From assembly GCF_938028775.1 (NCBI RefSeq), contig NZ_CALIZG010000007.1, forward strand, positions 1 through 64,000: 64,000 nt of DNA, in the 5' to 3' direction. This document shows, piece after piece, positions 43,238 to 51,617 of the stretch (its first letter is position 1; each line of letters starts with the position of its first letter). The notes below the pieces were generated by a model. It searched no databases, was not told the origin of the DNA, and was given only the letters and a program-made list of their open reading frames with translations. The position numbers and the translations under genes are program-made. This stretch comes from Mogibacterium diversum_A. GTDB taxonomy: Bacteria > Bacillota > Clostridia > Peptostreptococcales > Anaerovoracaceae.

Positions 43238-43798
43238 ATGGCTTATTCTGTAATAAATATTAATACTTGTAGTGACATTACTTCTAATAACAATGAGTCT
43301 ATGAAGAGGCTTGAGTCTATCTACCGTGATGAATATTGGCTAAGGTGTATGAAAGAAATTGAATGTGCTGAAGCTAATAGGATTTACTGTAAACATGACT
43401 TTATCCATATGATGGATGTAGCTCGCATAGCGTATATTCTTTCGGTTGAAGAGGCTTTATGTATACAGAAGGATGTCATATACGCTGCAGCACTACTTCA
43501 CGATATTGGACGAAGTAAGGAGTATACTGATGGCATTCCTCATGATGAAGCAGGCGCTAGGATTGCAAAGGAAATCTTGAAGAGGTCATCATACTGCGAA
43601 AAGGAGCGAGAAGCGATAATTACTGCAATTCGTGATCATCGAGGTCATTATGAACCCGAAGAGACTAGCGGATTAATAGAGAGACTATCATACGTAATTA
43701 AACGTGCGGATAAGGAGTCGCGTCTATGCTTGAGCTGTGATGCACGTGATACCTGTAAGTGGCCAGATGATAAGAAGAATCTGAACATCAAGTACTAA
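43238..43798 (+). CDS. HD-domain phosphohydrolase in the folate operon
   Basis: The 186-residue protein has the HD pattern: His in KHDFIHMMDVAR, the doublet in AALLHDIGRSKEY near 88 and a distal Asp in VIKRADKESR. The C-terminus carries CLSCDARDTCKW, a small cysteine cluster that may bind zinc. It sits nine bases after folE and 55 before folP. No FolQ-type Nudix phosphatase for dihydroneopterin triphosphate is encoded in the operon, so this HD protein is a candidate to remove those phosphates. That is inference. An alternative start is the ATG at 43301, since the site before 43238 is weak. Confidence 0.85.
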   Translation: MAYSVININTCSDITSNNNESMKRLESIYRDEYWLRCMKEIECAEANRIYCKHDFIHMMDVARIAYILSVEEALCIQKDVIYAAALLHDIGRSKEYTDGIPHDEAGARIAKEILKRSSYCEKEREAIITAIRDHRGHYEPEETSGLIERLSYVIKRADKESRLCLSCDARDTCKWPDDKKNLNIKY

Positions 43799-43853
43799 TG
43801 TGGTTCATTATTGCTAAGTCCACAATAGTTATGTGGAAAGGATAAGGAATAAA

Positions 43854-44666
43854 ATGAAAATTGGAAATAAAAACTTTGATTTAAAAAACGACTGTTACAT
43901 AATGGGGATCCTTAACTTCACTCCCGATTCATTTTCTGACGGAGGTAAGTGGAACGACATGGATAGTGCGCTGCGTCACGTTGAAGAGATGATTCATGAA
44001 GGTGCTACAATTATTGATATCGGCGGTGAGTCGACTAGACCTGGACATATTCAGATTACGGAGCAGGAAGAGATTGAGAGAATCATGCCTGTAATAAAAG
44101 CAGTCAAAGAGCGATTTGATGTTCCAGTATCAATTGATAGCTACAAGGGTTCAGTTGTTCTGGCTGCTCTTGAATGCGGAGCTGATATGGTTAATGATAT
44201 ATGGGGATTTAAGTACGATGAGAAGGTTGCTGAGGCAGTAGCAAAGTATGATGTCCCAGTTTGCCTCATGCACAATAGAAATAATACCGAATACACTGAT
44301 TTTGTTAAAGAGTGGCTAGATGATATGCGTGGTTGTATCGATATCGCTAAGGCTCACGGCGTAAGTATGGACAAGATTGTAATGGATCCTGGATTTGGTT
44401 TTGGTAAGAAACCCGAACACAATCTTATAGCTATGCATCACCTAGACAAGATGAAGGAGTTAGAGCTACCGATTTTGCTCGGAACTTCTAGAAAGTCTAC
44501 TCTCGGGCTGATTCTTGACCTTCCTGTTGAAGAGAGAGTTGAGGCAACAGTTGCAACTACTGTTTACGGTGTGGCTAAGGGTGCGTCTATATTTAGAGTT
44601 CATGATGTAAAAGAGAACTATCGTGCGATGAAGACTATGCAGGCAATTCTGAGGGAGCGTATCTAG
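43854..44666 (+). CDS. folP: Dihydropteroate synthase
   Basis: The 270-residue TIM-barrel enzyme joins pterin pyrophosphate and p-aminobenzoate. Both family signatures are present: MGILNFTPDSFSDGG near 14-28 and IIDIGGESTRPGH near 55-67. MDPGFGFGKKPEHN and LGTSRKSTLG follow. Sulfonamides compete at this site. I start at ATG 43854, six bases after AAGG; the longer GTG start at 43833 adds MERIRNK without need. It is the fourth gene of the folate operon. Confidence 0.94.
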   Translation: MKIGNKNFDLKNDCYIMGILNFTPDSFSDGGKWNDMDSALRHVEEMIHEGATIIDIGGESTRPGHIQITEQEEIERIMPVIKAVKERFDVPVSIDSYKGSVVLAALECGADMVNDIWGFKYDEKVAEAVAKYDVPVCLMHNRNNTEYTDFVKEWLDDMRGCIDIAKAHGVSMDKIVMDPGFGFGKKPEHNLIAMHHLDKMKELELPILLGTSRKSTLGLILDLPVEERVEATVATTVYGVAKGASIFRVHDVKENYRAMKTMQAILRERI

Positions 44667-44735
44667 GATAGGTTTACAAATACTACTTGCTGACCGATAA
44701 TTTTCAAAGCTTGAACGTACACGAGGAGACGGAAT

Positions 44736-45554
44736 ATGTACGATGAGATTAAAATAACTGACCTTGAAGTCTTTGCAAATCATGGGGTTTTCCCTGAAGA
44801 GAATACCTTAGGGCAGAAGTTCGTATTTACGATAAAGTTGTATACGGATACTAGACTGGCAGGCAGGACAGATGAGCTAGAGGATTCGATTAACTATGGT
44901 GATGTAGCATCATTTGTCACCGAATACACTAAAACTCATACCGTGAAGCTTCTTGAAGCTGCTGCTGAAGAGTTAGCGGAGGCAATGCTGCTCCGATATG
45001 ATATGGTGAAGGGTGTCTCTGTTGAGATTAAGAAGCCATGGGCTCCGATTGGACTTCCTCTTAGAGAGGCTTCAGTTAAGATTGAGCGCTTCTGGCACAA
45101 TACTTACATCGCTATCGGATCAAATATGGGTGACAAAAAGGCATACCTTGACTTCGGAGTTAAGAGTATAGGAGAAATTGAAGGGTGCAGAGTTAATAAA
45201 GTATCTGAATATATTAAAACAGAGCCTTATGGTGATGTTGAGCAGGATGATTTCTTAAATGGAGCACTGCAAGTTGATACGCTACTATCTCCTAAAGAGC
45301 TCCTTAGCGAGCTACAGCAAATTGAACTTGAGGCACATCGCGAGAGGAAGGTGCACTGGGGACCAAGGACTCTGGATCTCGATATTATCATGTATGATGA
45401 CTGTATAATTGAGGAAGATAATCTTACTATTCCTCATATCGAGATGCATAAGAGAGATTTTGTACTAGCTCCATTAGCTCAGATTGCACCTCATCTCCGC
45501 CATCCTGCACTAAACAAGACAGTCATGCAGCTACTTGAAGAGCTTAAAGGATAA
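44736..45554 (+). CDS. folBK: Fused dihydroneopterin aldolase and HPPK
   Basis: The 272-residue protein joins two enzymes. Residues 1-118 are FolB (DLEVFANHGVFPEEN, then INYGDVASFVTEYT and the catalytic Lys in EIKKPWAP), which cleaves dihydroneopterin. Residues 120-272 are FolK (YIAIGSNMGDKKAYL, then WGPRTLDLDIIMYDD and the C-terminal HMH-like segment PHIEMHKRDFVLAPL), which adds pyrophosphate to the product. The fusion links consecutive steps. It follows folP by 69 bases and ends the operon before the terminator at 45589. Confidence 0.94.
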   Translation: MYDEIKITDLEVFANHGVFPEENTLGQKFVFTIKLYTDTRLAGRTDELEDSINYGDVASFVTEYTKTHTVKLLEAAAEELAEAMLLRYDMVKGVSVEIKKPWAPIGLPLREASVKIERFWHNTYIAIGSNMGDKKAYLDFGVKSIGEIEGCRVNKVSEYIKTEPYGDVEQDDFLNGALQVDTLLSPKELLSELQQIELEAHRERKVHWGPRTLDLDIIMYDDCIIEEDNLTIPHIEMHKRDFVLAPLAQIAPHLRHPALNKTVMQLLEELKG

Positions 45555-45588
45555 AAGCTAAGCTAATTAAATATTTTTCACATATTCT

Positions 45589-45628
45589 AAGAAAGTCGGT
45601 GTTATACTCATGGACTTTCTTTTTTTAT
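45589..45628 (+). terminator. Terminator of the folate operon
   Basis: AAGAAAGTC (45589-45597) and GACTTTCTT (45613-45621) pair, followed by a run of T. Confidence 0.85.
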
Positions 45629-45659
45629 TTGAATATATTTAAAATATAAGAGAGTATCT

Positions 45660-45687
45660 TGTAACGTTTTAGATTAAGCAGAGTCAT
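45660..45687 (+). promoter_or_regulatory. Candidate ECF-type promoter before the sigma gene
   Basis: TGTAAC at 45660-45665 lies 17 bases before GTC at 45683-45685, similar in layout to ECF promoters (an AAC-type -35 and a GTC-type -10). Autoregulation would be typical of this sigma class, but one sequence cannot establish it. Confidence 0.25.
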
Positions 45688-45721
45688 ATATATAGAAACG
45701 CAAATACTAAAGGAGGATATG

Positions 45722-46207
45722 ATGGATTTAGACCAGCTATATCGTGAATATTTCACCTCGGTCTATAGATACATTTTCTCTATGTGTAAAGACTCCTTAC
45801 TTGCCGAAGAGATTACACAGGAGACTTTCTTTAGAGCGCTTAAAAACCTTGATTCGTTCCGCGGAGAATCGAGTGCCAGGGTGTGGCTTTGCCAAATTGC
45901 TAAGAATATTTATTTTACTTATGTAAATAAGAATAACCGTCTGTGTGAGTTAAAATGCGATGAGTCAGATAACCTTGTTGGTGACAGTGTCGAGAGCATT
46001 ATTCTAGACAGAGAACAGTCAGCTGAATTAAGAGCAGCAATCCATGCTTTAGATGAGCCATATAAAGAAGTTTTTATGCTCAGGGTTTATGCCGACTTAT
46101 CGTTTAGTGACATAGGGTCATTGTTCGGTAAATCTGACGGTTGGGCACGCGTTACTTACCACAGAAGTCGTTTAAAGATAAAGGATAGTTTGGAGGTTTT
46201 AAAATGA
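45722..46207 (+). CDS. ECF RNA polymerase sigma factor
   Basis: The 161-residue protein has region 2 (LYREYFTSVYRYIFSMCK, then AEEITQETFFRALKNL) and region 4 (LDEPYKEVFMLRVYADLSFSDIG with the following helix-turn-helix RVTYHRSRLKIKDS). No region 1 or 3 is present, as in ECF sigma factors. I start at 45722, five bases after AGGAGG; the ATG at 45719 is too close to it. The stop overlaps the anti-sigma start as ATGA. It probably responds to envelope stress through release from the anti-sigma protein. Confidence 0.93.
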   Translation: MDLDQLYREYFTSVYRYIFSMCKDSLLAEEITQETFFRALKNLDSFRGESSARVWLCQIAKNIYFTYVNKNNRLCELKCDESDNLVGDSVESIILDREQSAELRAAIHALDEPYKEVFMLRVYADLSFSDIGSLFGKSDGWARVTYHRSRLKIKDSLEVLK

Positions 46208-46926
46208 AGATAAGCTGTGACGTGATTAGAGACTTACTGCCTTTGTATGTCGATGAGGTCTTGTCTAACGATAGTAAAACTCTAGTTGATGAACATATAG
46301 AAGAATGTGAAAACTGTAGTGAAGAGCTTAAAAAGTTATCTGTAGATGAAACATATATTAATACGGTCAATAATGAAAATAAAAGTATATATGAATCCCT
46401 TAATAGAATACGTAAGAGAATTAGTTTAAAGATACAACTAACAATTTTGATATCGGTCATATTTACAGCAATCGTAGCTGTAGGTGCTTGGGACTATTAC
46501 GATAATCACAGGATTTATATGCCATACAAAGAGGCGAAAATAAAGTGGGTAAAAGATAGTATGCAAACTAGTGAGAAGTATCGAGACGTTGATCGTGTTA
46601 TCTCATCTGACGGAAAAACACTCATTCTAGTTTTGAATCGTACACATAGAACTAATAACGATAGCATTTATTCCGAACAAGTAATTTGGAAAGGACCAAA
46701 TAGGGAGTATTCGTATGAAGATGAGAAGGGAGAAGAAAAGTTAGCTGATATAGAGGAAGTTTATTATATGTCATCAGATGCATGGGAGAGGTATAAGGAA
46801 AGAGAGGTTCTTATTTACAACATACCACAAGATGAATTTAATCTTGAAAGATATAAAAGGGAGTTTAATGTAGTTAAACGTAAATCGAAGCTGATATGGA
46901 CTAAAAGTAATGGGTTTATAGGCTAG
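46204..46926 (+). CDS. Zinc-finger anti-sigma factor, membrane bound
   Basis: The 240-residue protein begins with a ZAS (zf-HC2) domain. CDVIRDLLPLYVDEVLS is followed by the zinc ligands VDEHIEECENC. A single membrane helix (LTILISVIFTAIVAVGAW) lies near residues 80-100, and an extracellular domain of about 135 residues follows. The four-base overlap with the sigma gene is typical of these pairs. Signals outside the membrane should free the sigma factor. The external domain does not match a sensor that I can name. Confidence 0.9.
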   Translation: MKISCDVIRDLLPLYVDEVLSNDSKTLVDEHIEECENCSEELKKLSVDETYINTVNNENKSIYESLNRIRKRISLKIQLTILISVIFTAIVAVGAWDYYDNHRIYMPYKEAKIKWVKDSMQTSEKYRDVDRVISSDGKTLILVLNRTHRTNNDSIYSEQVIWKGPNREYSYEDEKGEEKLADIEEVYYMSSDAWERYKEREVLIYNIPQDEFNLERYKREFNVVKRKSKLIWTKSNGFIG

Positions 46927-47076
46927 CGGTTCATAACATAACAGTTATGATACGTATGTGTATATATCAATTATACAAATGAATCCTCCTATTGTAATAT
47001 CTAGTTGTAAGCAGTGTTTTGTTTTTAACAAGTGCTTATAAATGGATGATTTATGGTAAATGTTGGGGGATTGAGT

Positions 47077-48054
47077 ATGAAAATTTTAGGAATTTCTCTA
47101 GGAACAAAGAACGGTAATAATGACACTATGTGTCGCGTTGCACTTGAAGAGGCAAAGGAGATGGGGTGCGATATAGAGTTTATCCATCTATTTGACTGGA
47201 ACATCAAGCCATGTACTGGATGTGTCGCTTGTTCAAGAGCTCTCGTAATGGGCAAGGGGATGGTCTGTTCGCAGAAGGATGACTTTGCAGCGCTATATGA
47301 GAAGATGACCGATTCAGACGGAATACTAGTTGTAGACCCAATATTTGAGTCAGGTGGTACAGGTATGTTCCATAACCTAATGGATAGAATGGGGCCTGGT
47401 CATGATACTGGTTTAATGCTCGGATGTCAGGCAAAGATGATGGAACAGGGCAAGGAGCCACTACCAATGAAGTATTTTAAGCAGAGAGCGATTTCATTCC
47501 TCGGAATTGGCGGATCTGACTGGGCTGTGCGTACTGAGACTGATCACGCAATGCTCGCTATGAGCCCTGGCTGGAAGGTTGTGGATAACGATTACTTCTC
47601 TTGGTCAAAGGATGTTCTCATGCAGGATGACAAGGTTGCTCGCGTGAAGGAAATCGGAAGGAATCTGGTTGAAGCTGCGAAGGACATCGCAGAGAGAAAT
47701 CTCATGATTATGGATCCAGAAAACGATAAGCTTGACTATTTCAAGGGTCACAAGGGTGCATGTCCTCACTGTCATGGTAACAACTTCTATATCCACCCAG
47801 ATACCAACGAAGCTGAGTGCGAGCTTTGCGGACTTAAGGGTGAGCTCGTTATGATGGATGGAGCATTACGACTCAAGTTCGATCCAGCTACTCTTCATCA
47901 TGCTCACGATATTCTATCTGGAAAAGCATTACATGGTCAGGATATCTTTGAGAACGAAGGTAGACTCATGAACCTATTTAAGGATGAGACTTTCAAAGCG
48001 AGAAAAGCACACTATACAGCAGTTTGTGAGCCAACTCCATCGCCTTCAAAATAA
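47077..48054 (+). CDS. Flavodoxin-fold NADPH-FMN reductase with C-terminal zinc ribbon
   Basis: The 325-residue protein starts MKILGISLGTKNGNND, a flavin-binding loop, with the Cys-rich segment CTGCVACSRALVMGKGMVC near 48-66, as in iron-sulfur flavoproteins. The C-terminal part carries a zinc-ribbon-like CPHCHGNNFY and CELCGLKGEL near 225-255. I start at 47077, eight bases after GGGGGA; the frame upstream to 47053 is less supported. It is a single gene, with a weak terminator after. Flavin reductases with extra metal sites occur in anaerobes and act on quinones or aromatics. The substrate is unknown. Confidence 0.85.
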   Translation: MKILGISLGTKNGNNDTMCRVALEEAKEMGCDIEFIHLFDWNIKPCTGCVACSRALVMGKGMVCSQKDDFAALYEKMTDSDGILVVDPIFESGGTGMFHNLMDRMGPGHDTGLMLGCQAKMMEQGKEPLPMKYFKQRAISFLGIGGSDWAVRTETDHAMLAMSPGWKVVDNDYFSWSKDVLMQDDKVARVKEIGRNLVEAAKDIAERNLMIMDPENDKLDYFKGHKGACPHCHGNNFYIHPDTNEAECELCGLKGELVMMDGALRLKFDPATLHHAHDILSGKALHGQDIFENEGRLMNLFKDETFKARKAHYTAVCEPTPSPSK

Positions 48055-48105
48055 TAGCTGATTAAGGCGATATGCCAAGCCGTATAACCAACACAATATT
48101 CAGAT

Positions 48106-48134
48106 TAGGGTGCCTATGTGTACCCTTATTATTT
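48106..48134 (+). terminator. Weak terminator
   Basis: AGGGT and ACCCT pair around a ten-base loop and a T-rich tract follows. The stem is short. Confidence 0.5.
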
Positions 48135-48258
48135 TGCATAAACTTCTAAATCTTAATATCAGCTTAAGCATTACAATATAGTAGTGATAGTGTATAATTT
48201 AGAGACGTGAATTTTGACAATAGATTTATATTTGCATATATAGGAGTGAAAGAGATTA

Positions 48259-49815
48259 ATGAGTATTTTAACTGTTTCAAACGTTTCACATGGATTCGGT
48301 GATAGAGCAATTCTTGAGAATGTTTCATTTAGGCTTCTTCCAGGAGAGCATGTCGGTTTAATCGGTGCCAATGGTGAAGGAAAGTCTACTTTTATGAATA
48401 TAATAACTGGTAGTTTACAACCAGATGAGGGCAAGATTGAGTGGTCCAAGAATGTACGTGTTGGTTATCTTGATCAGCATTCTGTACTCAAGAAGGGCAT
48501 GACGATAGAAAACGTTCTAGCTAGCGCTTTTGACTATCTATATGATATGGAATCACGTATCACCGAGCTGTATATGTCGATGGCTGATGTGGATGAAGAA
48601 ACTATGAATTCGTATATGGAGGAAGCTGGCACACTTCAGGAACTCCTAACTGCGCATGATTTCTATATGATCGATGCCAAGGTGAGTGAGGTCGCACGTG
48701 CACTAGGTCTAACGGAGCTCGGGTTAGACCGTGATGTATCAGAGCTTTCAGGCGGTCAGCGTACGAAGGTTCTTCTTGGTAAGCTTTTACTAGAGAAGCC
48801 TGAGATTTTACTTCTCGATGAGCCGACAAACTACCTCGACGAGGAACATATCGCCTGGCTGACTAGATACCTACAGGATTACGAAAATGCATTTATCCTA
48901 ATCTCTCATGAGATCCCATTTCTAAATAGCGTAATCAATACTATTTATCACATGTATGAAAAACAGCTTAACAGATACGTAGGCGACTACGATCATTTCC
49001 TTGAGGTCTTTGAGATGCAGAAGGCTCAGAGGGAGGCTGCATATAACAGACAGCAACAGGAGATTGCAGAGCTTCAGGATTTTGTAAATAGAAATAAAGC
49101 AAGAGTTGCCACTAGAAATATGGCTATGTCACGTAAGAAAAAACTCGATAACATGGAGCTTATTGAGAAAATTGTCGAGAAGCCTAAGCCAGAGTTTCAC
49201 TTTGAGTACTCCAAGGCGCCTGGAAAGTTTATTTTCACGACTAAGGATTTAGTTATCGGATATGATGAACCTTTATCCTCTCCGCTTAATATTTCCCTTG
49301 AGAGGGGGAGTAGAGTGGTTCTCACAGGTGCTAATGGAATTGGTAAGACGACACTCCTTAAGAGTTTACTCGGGCTTATAAGTCCGATCTCTGGAACTTC
49401 AGAAAAGGGCTTTGGACTTGAAATCGGCTATTTCGCACAGGAAGACGGAACTGATGATGACAGTACCTGCATTGAGGCTGTATGGAAGGAATTTCCGTCT
49501 TATACACAAGCAGAAGTGCGAGCGGCTCTTGCAAAATGCGGTCTTTTGACGAAGCACATTGAGAGCAAGGTTAAAGTGCTGTCAGGAGGAGAACAGGCAA
49601 AGGTTAGACTATGTAAAATTCTAAATAGACCTTCTAACTTGCTAGTGCTCGACGAGCCGACTAACCATTTAGATGTAGATGCTAAAGACGAGTTAAAGAG
49701 AGCGCTAAACGAATACAAGGGAAGCATCTTGATGGTGTGTCACGATCCGTTCTTCTATGAAGATGTAGCGACAGAGGTGTGGGACTGTACAGAGTGGACC
49801 ACGAAAGTATTTTAA
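48259..49815 (+). CDS. ABC-F family ATPase
   Basis: The 518-residue protein has two ATPase domains and no membrane segment. The first has Walker A GANGEGKST and signature LSGGQRTKVLLGKLL; the second has GANGIGKTT and LSGGEQAKVRLCKIL. The linker between them (about 240-310) is the helical arm of ABC-F proteins, which act on the ribosome and can either aid translation or protect it from antibiotics. The arm here is short and I cannot say which role applies. The start codon lies ten bases after AGGAG. A glutaredoxin-like gene follows after 12 bases. Confidence 0.92.
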   Translation: MSILTVSNVSHGFGDRAILENVSFRLLPGEHVGLIGANGEGKSTFMNIITGSLQPDEGKIEWSKNVRVGYLDQHSVLKKGMTIENVLASAFDYLYDMESRITELYMSMADVDEETMNSYMEEAGTLQELLTAHDFYMIDAKVSEVARALGLTELGLDRDVSELSGGQRTKVLLGKLLLEKPEILLLDEPTNYLDEEHIAWLTRYLQDYENAFILISHEIPFLNSVINTIYHMYEKQLNRYVGDYDHFLEVFEMQKAQREAAYNRQQQEIAELQDFVNRNKARVATRNMAMSRKKKLDNMELIEKIVEKPKPEFHFEYSKAPGKFIFTTKDLVIGYDEPLSSPLNISLERGSRVVLTGANGIGKTTLLKSLLGLISPISGTSEKGFGLEIGYFAQEDGTDDDSTCIEAVWKEFPSYTQAEVRAALAKCGLLTKHIESKVKVLSGGEQAKVRLCKILNRPSNLLVLDEPTNHLDVDAKDELKRALNEYKGSILMVCHDPFFYEDVATEVWDCTEWTTKVF

Positions 49816-49827
49816 GAGAGGTGTATA

Positions 49828-50100
49828 ATGATTAAAATTTACGGAATGATTACTTGCCCCGATTGTTCTTATCTTCTAGATCAAATCTCTGGTCTAGAAG
49901 ATGAATATGAGTATATAGAAATAGGAGAGCATGTGCTTAAGATGAAAGAGTTCCTTAGGATACGAGATTCAAAGGACAACGCAGAAATCTTTAAAGAAGT
50001 AAAAGAAGCGGGAGGCGTTGGCATTCCTTGCTTTGTATTAGAAGATGGACGTATATCTCTTGATCCAAGTGTTGCAGGGCTTGAAGCAAACCCCAGATAA
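49828..50100 (+). CDS. Glutaredoxin-like protein
   Basis: The 90-residue protein has a redox-site motif MITCPDCSYLLD near residue 10 and the glutaredoxin cis-proline segment GGVGIPCFVLEDG near 62-74, where an extra Cys follows the Pro. The fold matches small glutaredoxin or thioredoxin-like reductants. It follows the ABC-F gene by 12 bases with AAGAGAGG before its start, so it shares that transcript, although the two have no obvious common job. Target thiol protein unknown. Confidence 0.85.
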   Translation: MIKIYGMITCPDCSYLLDQISGLEDEYEYIEIGEHVLKMKEFLRIRDSKDNAEIFKEVKEAGGVGIPCFVLEDGRISLDPSVAGLEANPR

Positions 50101-50201
50101 GGTGGGGCATAATAGCTCTCACAAAATATGAAATTTTAGACTGTTTGTGATATATTATTAGTATACTTATAGCTTATTTACAGCATTTCGAGGAGATTTA
50201 C

Positions 50202-51248
50202 ATGAATTTATTTAAAACCAAATTGCCGGGACTGATCGTTTGCCTTGCGATTGCTATACCAGCCTGGCTACTTGGTAAATTTATACCGGTTGTTGGCGGA
50301 CCGGTTTTTTCAATTCTTCTAGGTATGGTTATTACTCTTTTTTGGACTGATAAAGGCAGATTTGGTCAGGGGATAAAGTTTACTTCAAAGTATATCCTGC
50401 AGATGGCGGTTGTATTATTAGGATTTGGACTTAATTTAGGAGTTATCCTCGATACTGGTGCCCAGTCACTGCCGATTATTGTCTGTACAATTTCGACATC
50501 CCTTGTACTAGCATACATGATGCAAAAGGTGATGAAGGTAGATGTAAATTCAGCTATGCTTGTAGGAGTCGGGTCATCTATATGTGGAGGGTCTGCTATA
50601 GCAGCAACAGCGCCTGTAATCGATGCTACTGATGATGAGGTAGCGCAGTCAATCTCGGTTATATTCTTCTTTAATGTTATTGCAGCGCTGATATTTCCCA
50701 TATTTGGACATATGATTGGCATGAGCACGACTAGTGGAGAAGCATTTGGAATTTTTGCCGGAACGGCTGTAAATGACACATCTTCGGTTACAGCAGCTGC
50801 GTCTACGTGGGACAGTATGTGGCACCTTGGAACGCAGTCGCTCGATAAAGCCGTAACAGTTAAGCTCACTAGAACACTAGCGATAATTCCAATTACACTA
50901 GTACTTGCAGTTTGTACAGCGAAAAAGAAAAGTAGCATTCGTGGCAAAGCTGAAGCTGGAAATTCATTTAGCCTAAAGCGCGCATTTCCAATGTTCGTAC
51001 TGTATTTTATAGTTGCTTCCTTGATAACTACTATAGTTGTATCAGCCGGAGTAGATGCAAGTGTATTCGAACCACTTAAGATGCTCAGCAAATTCCTTAT
51101 AGTCATGGCCATGGGAGCAATAGGTCTAAATAGCAATGTAGTGAAGCTTATAAAGACAGGGGGAAAACCGCTTGCTCTTGGGGCAATCTGCTGGTTAGGC
51201 ATAACAACAGTTAGCCTCATTCTTCAGCATTTCTTGGGACTCTGGTAG
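50202..51248 (+). CDS. YeiH/PSE family transporter
   Basis: The 348-residue protein has about ten membrane segments. Family sequences in order are LPGLIVCLAIAIPAWLLG, MAVVLLGFGLNLG, GVGSSICGGSAIAATAPV and AGTAVNDTSSVTAAA. The YeiH (UPF0324) family is described as putative sulfate exporters and has been linked to sulfur metabolism, for example taurine and sulfite handling. The sulfur link would fit with metY in the same window, but the genes are far apart. Start preceded by CGAGGAG. Its own terminator follows at 51311. Confidence 0.92.
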   Translation: MNLFKTKLPGLIVCLAIAIPAWLLGKFIPVVGGPVFSILLGMVITLFWTDKGRFGQGIKFTSKYILQMAVVLLGFGLNLGVILDTGAQSLPIIVCTISTSLVLAYMMQKVMKVDVNSAMLVGVGSSICGGSAIAATAPVIDATDDEVAQSISVIFFFNVIAALIFPIFGHMIGMSTTSGEAFGIFAGTAVNDTSSVTAAASTWDSMWHLGTQSLDKAVTVKLTRTLAIIPITLVLAVCTAKKKSSIRGKAEAGNSFSLKRAFPMFVLYFIVASLITTIVVSAGVDASVFEPLKMLSKFLIVMAMGAIGLNSNVVKLIKTGGKPLALGAICWLGITTVSLILQHFLGLW

Positions 51249-51310
51249 TGATAGTATGGTATATTGAATAAACATGCCATATGAGAATTTCGAATCATTA
51301 TGATTGATGA

Positions 51311-51364
51311 TAGCCTGAACGTTAACAGGGAGTTATATCCTTTGTTGACTGCTCAGGCTTTTTA
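51311..51364 (+). terminator. Terminator after the YeiH-type gene
   Basis: AGCCTGA (51312-51318) and TCAGGCT (51353-51359) pair, with an inner imperfect stem (GTTAACA with TTGTTGAC), followed by T. Confidence 0.75.
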
Positions 51365-51617
51365 TATACAGTAAATAACAATAATCTGGTATGCGTCATA
51401 AAATGGAGCGGATAATAACATTGTAATATTTAGTTAAATTGTTGAAAAATTGTAATAAATTTAAATAAATTATGTGTAGATTTTTTACTGATAGGGTGTT
51501 AAAATTTTTCATGGGTTAGTTTAAGTGAACTAACTTGATTTTCTTTTATTAACCCAGCAGTATTATTTAACACGCTTTTGCATTGCATGTATTTATTCAT
51601 TAAGGAGGAATAAGTAG
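51365..51617 (+). promoter_or_regulatory. Long leader of the Tp47-like gene, with two overlapping hairpins
   Basis: A possible promoter is TTGAAA (51442-51447) with TAAATT 18 bases later. In the leader, GTTAGTT (51515-51521) pairs with AACTAAC (51528-51534). TGGGTTA (51512-51518) can pair instead with TAACCCA (51550-51556). The two stems share GTTA and exclude each other. AAGGAGGA precedes the gene. Nothing else in this stretch looks like a gene. Confidence 0.45.

Noticed and set aside
50366..51220. Minus-strand frame of 284 codons opposite the YeiH-type gene
   Set aside because: It is a mirror of hydrophobic codons; the plus-strand protein matches a known family over its whole length.
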